NCBI RefSeq assembly: GCF_900141865.1 | Contig: NZ_FQYW01000003.1 | Coordinates: 1-64,000, forward strand | Direction of reading: 5' to 3' | Source of the DNA: Anaerovibrio lipolyticus DSM 3074 | GTDB lineage: Bacteria > Bacillota > Negativicutes > Selenomonadales > Selenomonadaceae | DNA: 64,000 nt | In this document: piece by piece, positions 14,323-22,920 of the stretch | How positions within the stretch are numbered: the first letter of the stretch is position 1 | Layout of the letters: each line of letters begins with the position of its first letter | Notes under the pieces: model-generated | Database searches by the model: none | Told to the model about the DNA's origin: nothing | Seen by the model: only the letters and a program-made list of their open reading frames with translations | Program-made: the position numbers and the translations under genes

Positions 14323-16692
14323 TTATATTTCAACAATAATATCTTTTTTACGCTTGACGGCCTTATGGTCATGTTTATTGCGTTTGGAAGCTTTTGTTTT
14401 CTTTTTAGGTTTATCTAAAGGTGTCTTTTCAACCTTTTTCTTGGCTTCCTTTTGCTTCTTGTCTTTAGGTGGCTTTTTGCGGTCAATTTTCTTGGCGGAT
14501 TTTTTATCCGACTTGCCAGCTTTCTTCTCCGCTTTAGTTGATTTTCTGCTGCCCTTTGTAGCCTTGCTGATTTTCTCCTTGGATTTTTTACCGTAAGCCT
14601 TTTCTCTTGGTTTGCGGTCGGCAGAATTTTCCATTCGTAAGGCCCGTGGGTCGCAGTTATCCTTTACCACGAAGTCCAGTGCTTTTTCCTCCACGCTGGC
14701 CCGTACCAGAATAACCTCCACCGTATCTCCCAGCTGGTAGCTACGATGATGATGGTTGCCCACCAGAGCATAGCGATTTTCCACATAATCGTAGTAGTCA
14801 TCTTTTAGGGTGGTCATGTGAACCAGCCCCTCTACGCCGTTATCCAGCTCCACAAAGAAGCCAAAGCCGGTAACACTGCTGATAACCCCTTCAAAGGTGT
14901 CCCCCACGAACTGCTCCATGTATTCTACCTTCTTAAGGTCGGTGGTATCCCGCTCCGCAGATACTGCCACCCGCTCCCGCTTGGATGCATGCTCCGCCAT
15001 CTCCGGTAGCTTCTGAACCATCTGCTCCCTACGGGCCTTTGGAATGCTCCCTGTTGGGAAGCTCTCCCTAAGGAGTCTGTGTACTATTAAATCGGGATAG
15101 CGGCGGATAGGAGAAGTGAAATGGGTATAGTATTCAGCAGCAAGACCAAAATGGCCTTCATTTTCCGCAGCATATCTTGCCTGCTGCATGGATCTGAGAG
15201 ATACAGTACCCAAAATCTTTTCCTCAGGCTTACCCGCTATTTTTTCAAGGGCAAGCTGGAGCTCCTTTGGACGGATATTTCCCTCTGCAGAGGTCTTTAA
15301 ATGAAGTCCGAAGGTTCCCATAAGGCGATTTAAAGCCTCGATTTTCGTCGGCTCCGGTGTTTCGTGGATACGGTACATAAATGGCTGCTTACGTCGGCAC
15401 ATGTGCTCAGCCACAGTCTCATTGGCTGCCAGCATACACTGCTCCACAATGGACTCACCCAGATTGCTGACACGCTTTTTAAGGCCTACAGCCCTGCCAT
15501 TTTCGTCCAGCTTCACCTTTATCTCCGGTACCTCGAAGTTAATAGCCCCCCGTCTATGACGATAGCTATACATGGCATTGCGCACTTCTTCCAAATTATA
15601 AAGAAGTGGCAAAATATCCTCATTATCCTGACAGAAATCCTTATCCCTGTCCACCAAAATCTTATTTACCAAGGTATAAGTCAAACGGCGATATACATGA
15701 ACCACCACTGGCAAAATCTTGTATTTGGTCACCTTGCCCTCAGGGCTGATTTCCATTTCACAGGCCATGGACAGGCGGTCCACCCCTGCATTAAGACTGC
15801 AAATACCATTGGAAAGCTCCCTTGGAAGCATTGGAACCACACGGTCCACAAGGTACACAGAGGTACCTCGGGCCTGAGCCTCAATGTCCAGTGGCTGATT
15901 TTCCCGCACATACCAGCTTACATCCGCTATATAAACACCAAGGAAAAAGCTGCCGTCATCATGCTTTTCCGCGTAGACGCCATCATCAAGATCCTTGGCA
16001 TCCTCACCATCAATGGTGACAATTTTAAGATGTCTGCGGTCCTCACGGCCATTTTTGCCAATATGCTCCTCAGCATTTATGGACTGCTCCACAGCATTGG
16101 CAGCTTGCTGAACCACATCGGGGAACTCCTCTGCCAAATCGTACTGACGCATAATGGAAAGGATATCCACACCGGGGGCGCCAGATTTTCCCAGCACCTC
16201 CACAATATGGCCCTCGGCCTTTTTGCCGCCCTCTGGCCATTGGGATACCTCCACTACCACCTTGTCACCAGTCTTGGCCCCCAAAAATTGCCCTGAAGGA
16301 ATATAAATATCCTCCCTTATACGGGTATCATCCGGGGAAACGAAGCCGAAGTTACGGCTGGCGGAAAAAATACCAACGATTTTGCTGTTGGCCCGCTCAA
16401 TAACCTTATATACCTCTCCCTCCTTGGAACGGCCGGGAGTAACGGCATACTGGGGAAAGAGGCGCACCTGCACGGTGTCACCATTCATGGCGGTATGAAG
16501 GCCACTTTTCAAAATGAAGATATCGTCCTCATTTTTCTGCCTTCCTTCAGGGGTAACAAAGCCAAAGCCACGGGAGGACAAGGACAGCACGCCTGTAACC
16601 AGCTCCTCTGCCACCGGCTCCCTATGTGTTATTTGGGATTTTACCTGTTTTATTTTCTTATCTATTTTTTTATGTTGTAATTTTCTCTTCAT
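14323..16692 (-). CDS. rnr: Ribonuclease R
   Basis: A 789-residue 3'-to-5' exoribonuclease of the RNB (RNase II/R) family that degrades structured RNA and works with SmpB/tmRNA. N-terminal cold-shock-like OB domains span about 30-170 (RGFGFVTPEG and RNFGFVSPDD). The RNB catalytic domain begins near 220 with the metal-binding Asp cluster IDGEDAKDLDDGV (227-239). The S1 domain is at about 615-695 (GVISSVTGFGFFVELDNGVEGLVH). An unusually long Lys-rich tail of about 85 residues (700-789) follows. GAGAG stands before the ATG. It lies 24 bases after the esterase gene in the secG-esterase-rnr-smpB operon. Confidence 0.95.
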   Translation of the reverse strand: MKRKLQHKKIDKKIKQVKSQITHREPVAEELVTGVLSLSSRGFGFVTPEGRQKNEDDIFILKSGLHTAMNGDTVQVRLFPQYAVTPGRSKEGEVYKVIERANSKIVGIFSASRNFGFVSPDDTRIREDIYIPSGQFLGAKTGDKVVVEVSQWPEGGKKAEGHIVEVLGKSGAPGVDILSIMRQYDLAEEFPDVVQQAANAVEQSINAEEHIGKNGREDRRHLKIVTIDGEDAKDLDDGVYAEKHDDGSFFLGVYIADVSWYVRENQPLDIEAQARGTSVYLVDRVVPMLPRELSNGICSLNAGVDRLSMACEMEISPEGKVTKYKILPVVVHVYRRLTYTLVNKILVDRDKDFCQDNEDILPLLYNLEEVRNAMYSYRHRRGAINFEVPEIKVKLDENGRAVGLKKRVSNLGESIVEQCMLAANETVAEHMCRRKQPFMYRIHETPEPTKIEALNRLMGTFGLHLKTSAEGNIRPKELQLALEKIAGKPEEKILGTVSLRSMQQARYAAENEGHFGLAAEYYTHFTSPIRRYPDLIVHRLLRESFPTGSIPKARREQMVQKLPEMAEHASKRERVAVSAERDTTDLKKVEYMEQFVGDTFEGVISSVTGFGFFVELDNGVEGLVHMTTLKDDYYDYVENRYALVGNHHHRSYQLGDTVEVILVRASVEEKALDFVVKDNCDPRALRMENSADRKPREKAYGKKSKEKISKATKGSRKSTKAEKKAGKSDKKSAKKIDRKKPPKDKKQKEAKKKVEKTPLDKPKKKTKASKRNKHDHKAVKRKKDIIVEI

Positions 16693-16716
16693 TTTATCTC
16701 TCTATTTTTATATATC

Positions 16717-17460
16717 TTATGAATGTTCCCTAATAAATTCATCCACCAGCTCGAAGGCCTTTTCCCTTTCACACCCTATGGTTATCAAATGTCCGGACTC
16801 CTCCAGCCACACCAATTCCTTTTCATAGCTTCCAGACAAATCATAAATCTTATTTGCACTACGGTCACGGGCGGTGTGGTCGCCATGGCTGTGCATCACC
16901 AGCATCGGGCATTTTACCCGTGGAAGCTCCCGCTTGGTTCTGTCAATAAGGTCCAAAAGCTCATGTACGGACACCATTGGGTACTCACCATAGGATGCAT
17001 TACACACCTGGGGCACATCGAAATGCATCCGCTTCTTTTTAGGCCAGTATTTATTTTTGCAATATTCCTTGGCCGGCAAACGATACAGCTGCTTATCCTC
17101 GTGAATAAATATGGGAGCAGCCAAGGTACAGCAGCACTTCACGCTGGCATTGGCGGCAAGAAGAATACTTAACAAGCCTCCCATGGACTGTCCAACCACG
17201 GAAATCTTTTCACATATTGAAGCTAATATGGAATAACCATCGCACACAGAATCATACCAATCCTCCGAGGTCATGTGAGCCATATCCTCGGTGGTGGTGC
17301 CATGTCCGGCCAGACGCACTGCCAGCACTGTGTAACCCTTGTCGTTAAGATATCTGCCCAACAAAAGCATTTCTGCCGGAACTCCGGTGAAGCCGTGAAT
17401 TAAAAGTATGCCGTGTGGCCCTCCCTTTAGGAAGAAGGGCTCGCCGCCGTTAATAATCAT
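16717..17460 (-). CDS. Alpha/beta-hydrolase (Est30-like carboxylesterase)
   Basis: A 247-residue serine hydrolase. The oxyanion region is LLIHGFTGVPAEM (19-31), nucleophile Ser92 lies in VGQSMGGLL, acid Asp194 in HSHGDHT and His224 in SGHLIT, giving a complete catalytic triad. The pattern fits the Est30/EstA carboxylesterases often found between secG and rnr in Firmicutes. Physiological substrate unknown. ATG 17460 is preceded by AAAGGA; the upstream in-frame Met would start inside the terminator hairpin. Expression probably depends on read-through of that hairpin. Confidence 0.85.
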   Translation of the reverse strand: MIINGGEPFFLKGGPHGILLIHGFTGVPAEMLLLGRYLNDKGYTVLAVRLAGHGTTTEDMAHMTSEDWYDSVCDGYSILASICEKISVVGQSMGGLLSILLAANASVKCCCTLAAPIFIHEDKQLYRLPAKEYCKNKYWPKKKRMHFDVPQVCNASYGEYPMVSVHELLDLIDRTKRELPRVKCPMLVMHSHGDHTARDRSANKIYDLSGSYEKELVWLEESGHLITIGCEREKAFELVDEFIREHS

Positions 17461-17475
17461 GCTGGTTATCCTTTC

Positions 17476-17530
17476 AAAAAAGAAAAAGCGCCTACTACCT
17501 ACCATAGAAACTATGATGGATAGTAAGCGC
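17476..17530 (-). terminator. Intrinsic terminator/attenuator between secG and the esterase
   Basis: On the minus strand a stem of about 20 bp (GCGCTTACTATCC..CATAG pairing with CTATG..GGTAGTAGGCGC) is followed by TTTTTCTTTTTT. It lies 11 bases after the secG stop, and its T-run ends 16 bases before the esterase ATG. It would end most secG transcripts and lower expression of the downstream operon genes. Confidence 0.8.
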
Positions 17531-17541
17531 CTTGTGTCAAA

Positions 17542-17766
17542 TTACATGGTCATCTTGGCAATCACCAAGGTGATTACTGCAAAAAGAATCGCAAAGACTA
17601 CAGTTACTCTTGCCAAAAGTGCATCCATACCACGGGCACTGCTGCTAAATACTGTGTCATTACCGCCGCCCAGGCCCATACCTGCAGACTTTGGAGACTG
17701 AGCTAGCACTGAGCCAATCAGAACGATAGCTACCAATGCATCTATTACCATCAAAACCGTAAGCAC
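17542..17766 (-). CDS. secG: Protein translocase subunit SecG
   Basis: A 74-residue inner-membrane component of the SecYEG channel. Two hydrophobic segments (about 2-22 and 52-73) flank the family loop PKSAGMGLGGGNDTVFSSSARG. GTG 17766 is the start, with GGAGGT seven bases upstream. It is driven by the promoter-like module at 17793-17850 and followed closely by a strong hairpin terminator. Confidence 0.93.
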   Translation of the reverse strand: MLTVLMVIDALVAIVLIGSVLAQSPKSAGMGLGGGNDTVFSSSARGMDALLARVTVVFAILFAVITLVIAKMTM

Positions 17767-17792
17767 TCTACGGACCTCCTATTCCATCTCAA

Positions 17793-17850
17793 AGTATAGT
17801 ATAACGCAATTGTTCAATTTTTTCCTCATTTTTATGAGGAAAAATTACCT
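17793..17850 (-). promoter_or_regulatory. Dyad-promoter module, copy 1 (upstream of secG)
   Basis: Read on the minus strand: dyad TTTTTCCTCAT-AAAA-ATGAGGAAAAA, then TTGAACAATTGCGT, then TATACT as -10. The right dyad arm puts AGGAAA 17 bases before TATACT, at the -35 position. The same arrangement is found at 49765, 49843 and 61386. A further inverted repeat (ATCGAAGT/ACTTCGAT, about 17862-17892) lies upstream. Confidence 0.6.
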
Positions 17851-17931
17851 CATAGCGTTTCATCGAAGTATATATAGTTTATCAACTTCGATATATCATA
17901 ACACAATATATTATTAAATACAAGAGACGGA

Positions 17932-19350
17932 TTAGTCAATGGTTCTGATCTGAATCTTGTTGGTGTTGTTGCCCTTGCTCATGTTTATACCTGAGGTTAC
18001 TACCGCAATATCACCCTTTTCCACCAAGCCGGAACGGAGAGCAGCAGCAATGGAGGCCCCAGTACGATCTGGCTCATCATCCCAAATACGACCATTAACC
18101 AGCTGTACACCCCAACGAAGGTTCAGCTGACGGGCCACCTTGGAGGTGCTGGCGTAGGCAATGATAGTTGCCTGTGGACGATATTTGGACACCATCTGAG
18201 TGGTGAAGCCAGTCTCAGTTGGAGTAATGATAGCTGTGGCATCCAGCTCGTAGGCCAGCTGTACAGTGGAATGGGCCACTGCATCGGTAATGCTCTTTTT
18301 ATGCTCCATTCCCTTGGTAATAAAGCGGTTCTCATAATGAATGGACTGCTCAATGCGCTTGGCAATGGTGCTCATGGTCTGTACTGCCTCCACTGGGTAA
18401 TCACCACTGGCAGTTTCACCACTGAGCATAATGGCATCGGTGCCGTCGAATACCGCATTACCAACATCGGAAACCTCGGCTCTGGTTGGACGAGGATTGC
18501 TGGTCATGGACTCCAGCATCTGGGTGGCCACGATTACCAGCTTGCCGGCCTTGTTACACTTGGCAATAACATCCTTCTGAATAACAGGAACATCCTCAGC
18601 AGGAATCTCCACACCCAAGTCACCACGGGCTACCATAATACCATCAGCCGCGGCGATAATAGCATCAATATTCTTTACGCCCTCAAGGTTTTCAATCTTA
18701 GCAATAATTTCCATGTGACCGTTATTGTCCTTAATGAGCTTTCTGATAGCCTCCACATCGCTGGCACGCTGAATAAAGGAAGCGGCCACAAAGTCCATAT
18801 CGTGCTCAATACCAAAAAGGATATCCTTTTCATCCTGCTCGGAAATTGGTGGCAAACCTATAGCTACTCCCGGTACAGCCACACGCTTGCGGGTACTCAT
18901 TGGACCATTGTTGAGAATTTCAGTTACAATATCCTGCCCGTCAATTTCCTTTACCTTAAGTCCTACAAGACCATCAGAAAGGAGAATGGTGTCACCTGGC
19001 TTAACCTCCTGATAAAGATTCTTGTAGCTTATAGGAGCCCCGTTTTCATCACCTGGCTCATCGGATTGGGTAAGACGGAAGGTGTTGCCCTTGACCAGCT
19101 GAACCTTGCCATCCTTAAAGGAACCCAGACGCATCTCAGGCCCCTTGGTATCCAACAGAAGCGGAATAATGGTATCGGTGTGTCTGGCCGCCTCACGAAC
19201 TCTCTCAATTCTCCCCAGCTGCTCTGCATGATCGCCATGGGAAAAATTAAAACGGGCGCAGTTCATGCCGTTTTTCATCAGCTCTTCAATAACTCCAGGC
19301 TTATCAGTGGTAGGACCCATGGTACAAACGATTTTGGTTTTCTTAAACAT
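17932..19350 (-). CDS. pyk: Pyruvate kinase
   Basis: 472 residues; converts phosphoenolpyruvate and ADP to pyruvate and ATP, the last step of glycolysis. Motifs: KTKIVCTMGPTTD at the start, NFSHGDH (about 34-40), the active-site region MEIIAKIENLEGV (about 218-230) with the catalytic Lys, and GIMVARGDLGVEIP (about 243-256). The length matches the short bacterial form without the extra C-terminal PEP-utiliser-like domain. The ATG is preceded by AAGGAG. Single minus-strand gene, divergent from nrdD. Confidence 0.96.
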   Translation of the reverse strand: MFKKTKIVCTMGPTTDKPGVIEELMKNGMNCARFNFSHGDHAEQLGRIERVREAARHTDTIIPLLLDTKGPEMRLGSFKDGKVQLVKGNTFRLTQSDEPGDENGAPISYKNLYQEVKPGDTILLSDGLVGLKVKEIDGQDIVTEILNNGPMSTRKRVAVPGVAIGLPPISEQDEKDILFGIEHDMDFVAASFIQRASDVEAIRKLIKDNNGHMEIIAKIENLEGVKNIDAIIAAADGIMVARGDLGVEIPAEDVPVIQKDVIAKCNKAGKLVIVATQMLESMTSNPRPTRAEVSDVGNAVFDGTDAIMLSGETASGDYPVEAVQTMSTIAKRIEQSIHYENRFITKGMEHKKSITDAVAHSTVQLAYELDATAIITPTETGFTTQMVSKYRPQATIIAYASTSKVARQLNLRWGVQLVNGRIWDDEPDRTGASIAAALRSGLVEKGDIAVVTSGINMSKGNNTNKIQIRTID

Positions 19351-19534
19351 TGCTCAGCACACTCCTTACATTATTTCTGTTTATGTATATTAGAATAGTA
19401 ATTAAACGCTATTATGATTAGTTTATACATTCTATTCTATTGTACCACGAATGTCTAGCACAAACACGGTAAAAAATCAAGAATTGTTATTCATTGCAGT
19501 TTGGTATATTCTATATGAGATAGTTTTTTTGAAC

Positions 19535-19576
19535 ATCACCCCTCCTGTGGAGGGAACTTCCCCAGTGGGGAAGGCT
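19535..19576. repeat. GC-rich hairpin repeat, copy B
   Basis: Second copy of the repeat at 14273: CTCCTGTGGAG followed by CTTCCCCAGTGGGGAAG. It lies in the nrdD leader, ending about 25 bases before the start codon, so it would be transcribed as a stable hairpin in the mRNA. Confidence 0.7.
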
Positions 19577-19601
19577 ATACATGAAAGGAATGTGTTGATA
19601 T

Positions 19602-21866
19602 ATGAAGCTTAAGCATGTTATAAAGCGCTCCGGTGTTGTGGTGGACTACGATGCCTCCAAAATTTTTAACGCCATTGCAGGAGCCAGCAAGGCTGTAAAT
19701 GATTCCTTATCTACAAGGGATATCCAGAAAGTGGTGGATCAGGTGGAGTCCGCCATCGAAAATTGGGAAAATATCAACGTAGAGGATATTCAGGATATTG
19801 TTGAGAAGACTCTCATGGAGCAGGACTACTATGAGATTGCCAAGCGCTACATCATGTATCGCCAGCGCCACGCCAATCGCCGTGAAGCCCAAAAGCATCT
19901 GATGAACAGCTACAGGGATATTTTCTTCGCTGATGCTGTGGACTCAGACATGAAGCGTGACAACGCTAATATAAACACCGATGCTTCCATGGGGATTATG
20001 CTGAAGCTGGGTGCTGAGGGTGCCAAGCATTTCGTGGATAACTATATGCTGCCTGAGGAATTTGCCAAGGCTGACAGGGAAAATTATATCCATATCCACG
20101 ACAAGGATTTTTCCTTGATTACTCTGAACTGCTGCCAGATAGATTTGCTGAAGCTGTTCCACGGTGGTTTTTCCACGGGCCACGGCTTCCTGCGTGAGCC
20201 AAATTCCATCCGTGCTTACGCATCCTTGGCCTGTATTGCCATTCAGTCCAACCAAAATGATATGTTTGGTGGCCAGTCCATCAACGCCTTTGATTATGCC
20301 ATGGCTGAGGGAGTGCGCAAAACCTTTAAAAAGGCTTTGGCTGACGAGGCCTACAAGGCTTGTCTCTACCACTTTGGCGGTGACAAGTTGGCTGCTGCCA
20401 AGGAATTCCGCAAGGCCTTTATGGAGGCTATGGACTACGACCACTGCACCTTTACCGACGGTGAGCCAATAGCAACAGAAGATAACCTCAAGGCCATTGC
20501 TGAAGCTCTGAGTAAGGTGCTGCCTACAGATATTATGGAAACAACCCCTGATTTAAAGCTGGATGCTGCCAATATCTATCGTCTGGCCTGTGATGATACC
20601 ACTGAGGAAACCCATCAGGCCATGGAGGCACTTATTCATAATTTCAATACCCTCCATTCCCGTGCCGGTGCCCAGGTTCCATTTAGCTCTATTAACTACG
20701 GTATGGATACCTCTCCTGAGGGCAGACTTGCCATGCGGGAGGTTATGAATGCCATTATGAGCGGGCTTGGTAATGGGGAAACAGCTATTTTCCCTATCTC
20801 TGTATTCCAGCTTAAATCCGGAGTAAACTACAATCCCGGGGATCCAAATTACGACCTTTTCCAGCAGGCCTGCAAGACCTCTGCCAAGAGATTGTTCCCT
20901 AACTTCGTAAATGTGGACGCTCCATATAATCTCCAATATTACAAGCCCGGCAATTACAACAGTGTTATCGCCACCATGGGTTGTCGGACCCGTACCATCA
21001 GCAATGTAAATGGTCCTAGCGAGGTGGGCAGCAGAGGGAATTTCTCCTTTACCACCATTAATCTGCCTATGCTGGCTCTGGAGGCTGACGGCAATATGGA
21101 TAAGTTCTGGTGCCTCTTGGATAAATACATTCAGATTAGCCACGACTATCTCCTGTTCAGACTGCAGACCATCAAGCATAAGCACGTTTATAACTATCCG
21201 TTCCTTATGGGACAGGGTATTTGGATGGACAGTGACAAGCTGAAAAATACCGACTCCATTGAGGAAGTATTGAAGCACGCCTCATATTCCATTGGCTTTT
21301 GCGGTCTGGCTGAATGTCTGGTGGCCCTTATTGGCAAGCATCACGGTGAGTCTGAGGAAGCCCAGAAGCTGGGTCTGGAAATCGTGGGCCATATCCGTCA
21401 GAAGACTGATGAATATACCAAGGCAGAAAGTATGAACTGGACCTGCTTTGGTACTCCAGCCGAGTCCACTGCCGGTCAGTTCCAGCGGGCAAACCGCAAG
21501 AAATTTGGCAAAATTGCGGGAGTTACCGACAGAGATTATATGACCAACAGCTCCCATGTGCCTGTATACTACGACATTAAGGCTTTGGACAAGATTCGTA
21601 TTGAGGCCCCTTACCACGAACTGGAAAATGCGGGGCATATCGCCTATGTGGAGATGAACGGCGACCCTTCCAAGAATGTGAAGGCCTTCGAGGCTCTGGT
21701 TCGTGCCATGCACGATGCTAACATGGGCTACTTCTCCATCAATCACCCAGTTGACCGTGACCCTGTCTGCGGCTACACCGGCATTATTGAAAATGAATGC
21801 CCACACTGCAAACGAAAGGAAATCATCACCGGACATAAGATTGTGAAGAGACCTGTTTTTGAATAA
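19602..21866 (+). CDS. nrdD: Anaerobic ribonucleoside-triphosphate reductase (class III)
   Basis: A 754-residue glycyl-radical enzyme that makes dNTPs without oxygen. An ATP-cone allosteric domain fills about 1-95 (VIKRSGVVVDYDASKIFNAI). The 10-strand barrel carries the active-site cysteines in LNCCQIDLLKL (about 170-180) and in MGCRTRTISN and GFCGLAECLV. The glycyl-radical loop is DPVCGYTG with Gly724, followed by one CxxC (Cys733, Cys736). No activase gene nrdG is adjacent, unusual because the pair is commonly linked. AAAGGA lies before the ATG. Marks an anaerobe or facultative anaerobe. Confidence 0.95.
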   Translation: MKLKHVIKRSGVVVDYDASKIFNAIAGASKAVNDSLSTRDIQKVVDQVESAIENWENINVEDIQDIVEKTLMEQDYYEIAKRYIMYRQRHANRREAQKHLMNSYRDIFFADAVDSDMKRDNANINTDASMGIMLKLGAEGAKHFVDNYMLPEEFAKADRENYIHIHDKDFSLITLNCCQIDLLKLFHGGFSTGHGFLREPNSIRAYASLACIAIQSNQNDMFGGQSINAFDYAMAEGVRKTFKKALADEAYKACLYHFGGDKLAAAKEFRKAFMEAMDYDHCTFTDGEPIATEDNLKAIAEALSKVLPTDIMETTPDLKLDAANIYRLACDDTTEETHQAMEALIHNFNTLHSRAGAQVPFSSINYGMDTSPEGRLAMREVMNAIMSGLGNGETAIFPISVFQLKSGVNYNPGDPNYDLFQQACKTSAKRLFPNFVNVDAPYNLQYYKPGNYNSVIATMGCRTRTISNVNGPSEVGSRGNFSFTTINLPMLALEADGNMDKFWCLLDKYIQISHDYLLFRLQTIKHKHVYNYPFLMGQGIWMDSDKLKNTDSIEEVLKHASYSIGFCGLAECLVALIGKHHGESEEAQKLGLEIVGHIRQKTDEYTKAESMNWTCFGTPAESTAGQFQRANRKKFGKIAGVTDRDYMTNSSHVPVYYDIKALDKIRIEAPYHELENAGHIAYVEMNGDPSKNVKAFEALVRAMHDANMGYFSINHPVDRDPVCGYTGIIENECPHCKRKEIITGHKIVKRPVFE

Positions 21867-21875
21867 TTTTAAGAC

Positions 21876-21916
21876 AAAAATAACGCTGACTAATTTGTGC
21901 CAGCGTTATTTTAGTT
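21876..21916. terminator. Bidirectional terminator between nrdD and the LPS locus
   Basis: AAAAATAACGCTG (21876-21888) pairs with CAGCGTTATTTT (21901-21912), then TAGTTTT. It sits between convergent genes and can serve both. Confidence 0.8.
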
Positions 21917-21937
21917 TTAGCATATATTTTTTTGTTA

Positions 21938-22898
21938 TTATTCTATAAAAAACGATTCCAGCCAGTTCTCAAAAACATATTCATCCCTAATGGACTTATC
22001 CACTTTGACTGGAGATGTGGACACGAAGGATGGAAGTTCATTGATTTTCCTTGTACCCAATACAAATATATTTTCAGGATTATAAAAAGGATAATTAATA
22101 ATATCAGTAAAATTAGTAATCAACTTTTTCCCAAAGCACATAGCCTCCATAGGACGCCAGGTAAGCCCATGCTGACCTTCTTGCACAATATCTAAAATGG
22201 CACGGCAACCTTTAATTCGGCTAATAATCTCATCATATGAAATACCATCCTTAAAGGTATGTTTTTTTATTCCATGGCCAATATAAACTATGTGGATTAC
22301 GCTTAATATGAAAATCACACGACAATCCAATTTCAATGAATTTTTCCTTTAATTGCAGCAAATAGGATAATCTATCCTTATCTTGACCAACAAAAAAAAT
22401 GTCATTTACATCGTTAGCACTAATAGAAGCATTAACATTCTCCAGCTGGCTGGTATTATTCAATGACATATATGGATAATAGAAATGTTTAAACGGTATG
22501 CCATACTTTTTTGCATTTTCCTTATCAAATGTATACATTTCACAATTCAAATCTTTATAATTGCAGGGTTCACACCGATGTCCTGGAAAAATCGTGTCCA
22601 AATAATATAAGATTACCCTAATATTAGGATTAACTTTGTTTAAGTAGGCTACTATATCTGGGCCTCTACCGCCATCTCCTATAAAAACCGTATCATACTC
22701 ATTTATGTATTGTTTCCATTCACCATACCATTTACTCATGTCACTTCCGCTGACATGTTCTGCAAATTTAAATTTTCTCTTCTCCCAGCCTTTTATATCT
22801 TTATAGAGAGAGGCACATCGCATATGAGGATACGTACCCATATTTTCACAAATATTCAGAAATAATATTTTGTGTTTTTTAAAGATAAAGTCGTTCAT
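21938..22898 (-). pseudogene. Glycosyltransferase-like gene with frameshift at an A7 run
   Basis: Two overlapping frames together make one protein of about 320 residues. The 5' part (from ATG 22898, GAGG upstream; 22919 is an alternative) ends at 22251. The 3' part, open to 21938, carries the C-terminal half with ILDIVQEGQHGLTWRPMEAMC, a nucleotide-sugar-binding-type pattern seen in GT-B transferases and CgeB-like proteins. The break is at a run of seven A on the coding strand (22262-22268): with six, WNKK joins HTFKDGISYDEI smoothly. It is the last gene of the LPS operon. Slippage, a real mutation or a sequencing error are all possible. Confidence 0.65.
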
Positions 22899-22920
22899 TA
22901 TGTAATCCTCTTCGGTCATT

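Noticed and set aside
15364-16296. Plus-strand ORF of 310 codons opposite rnr
   Set aside because: Lies wholly within RNase R on the other strand and has no coding features of its own.
18271-19398. Plus-strand ORF of 375 codons opposite pyruvate kinase
   Set aside because: A shadow frame of a clearly recognised gene.
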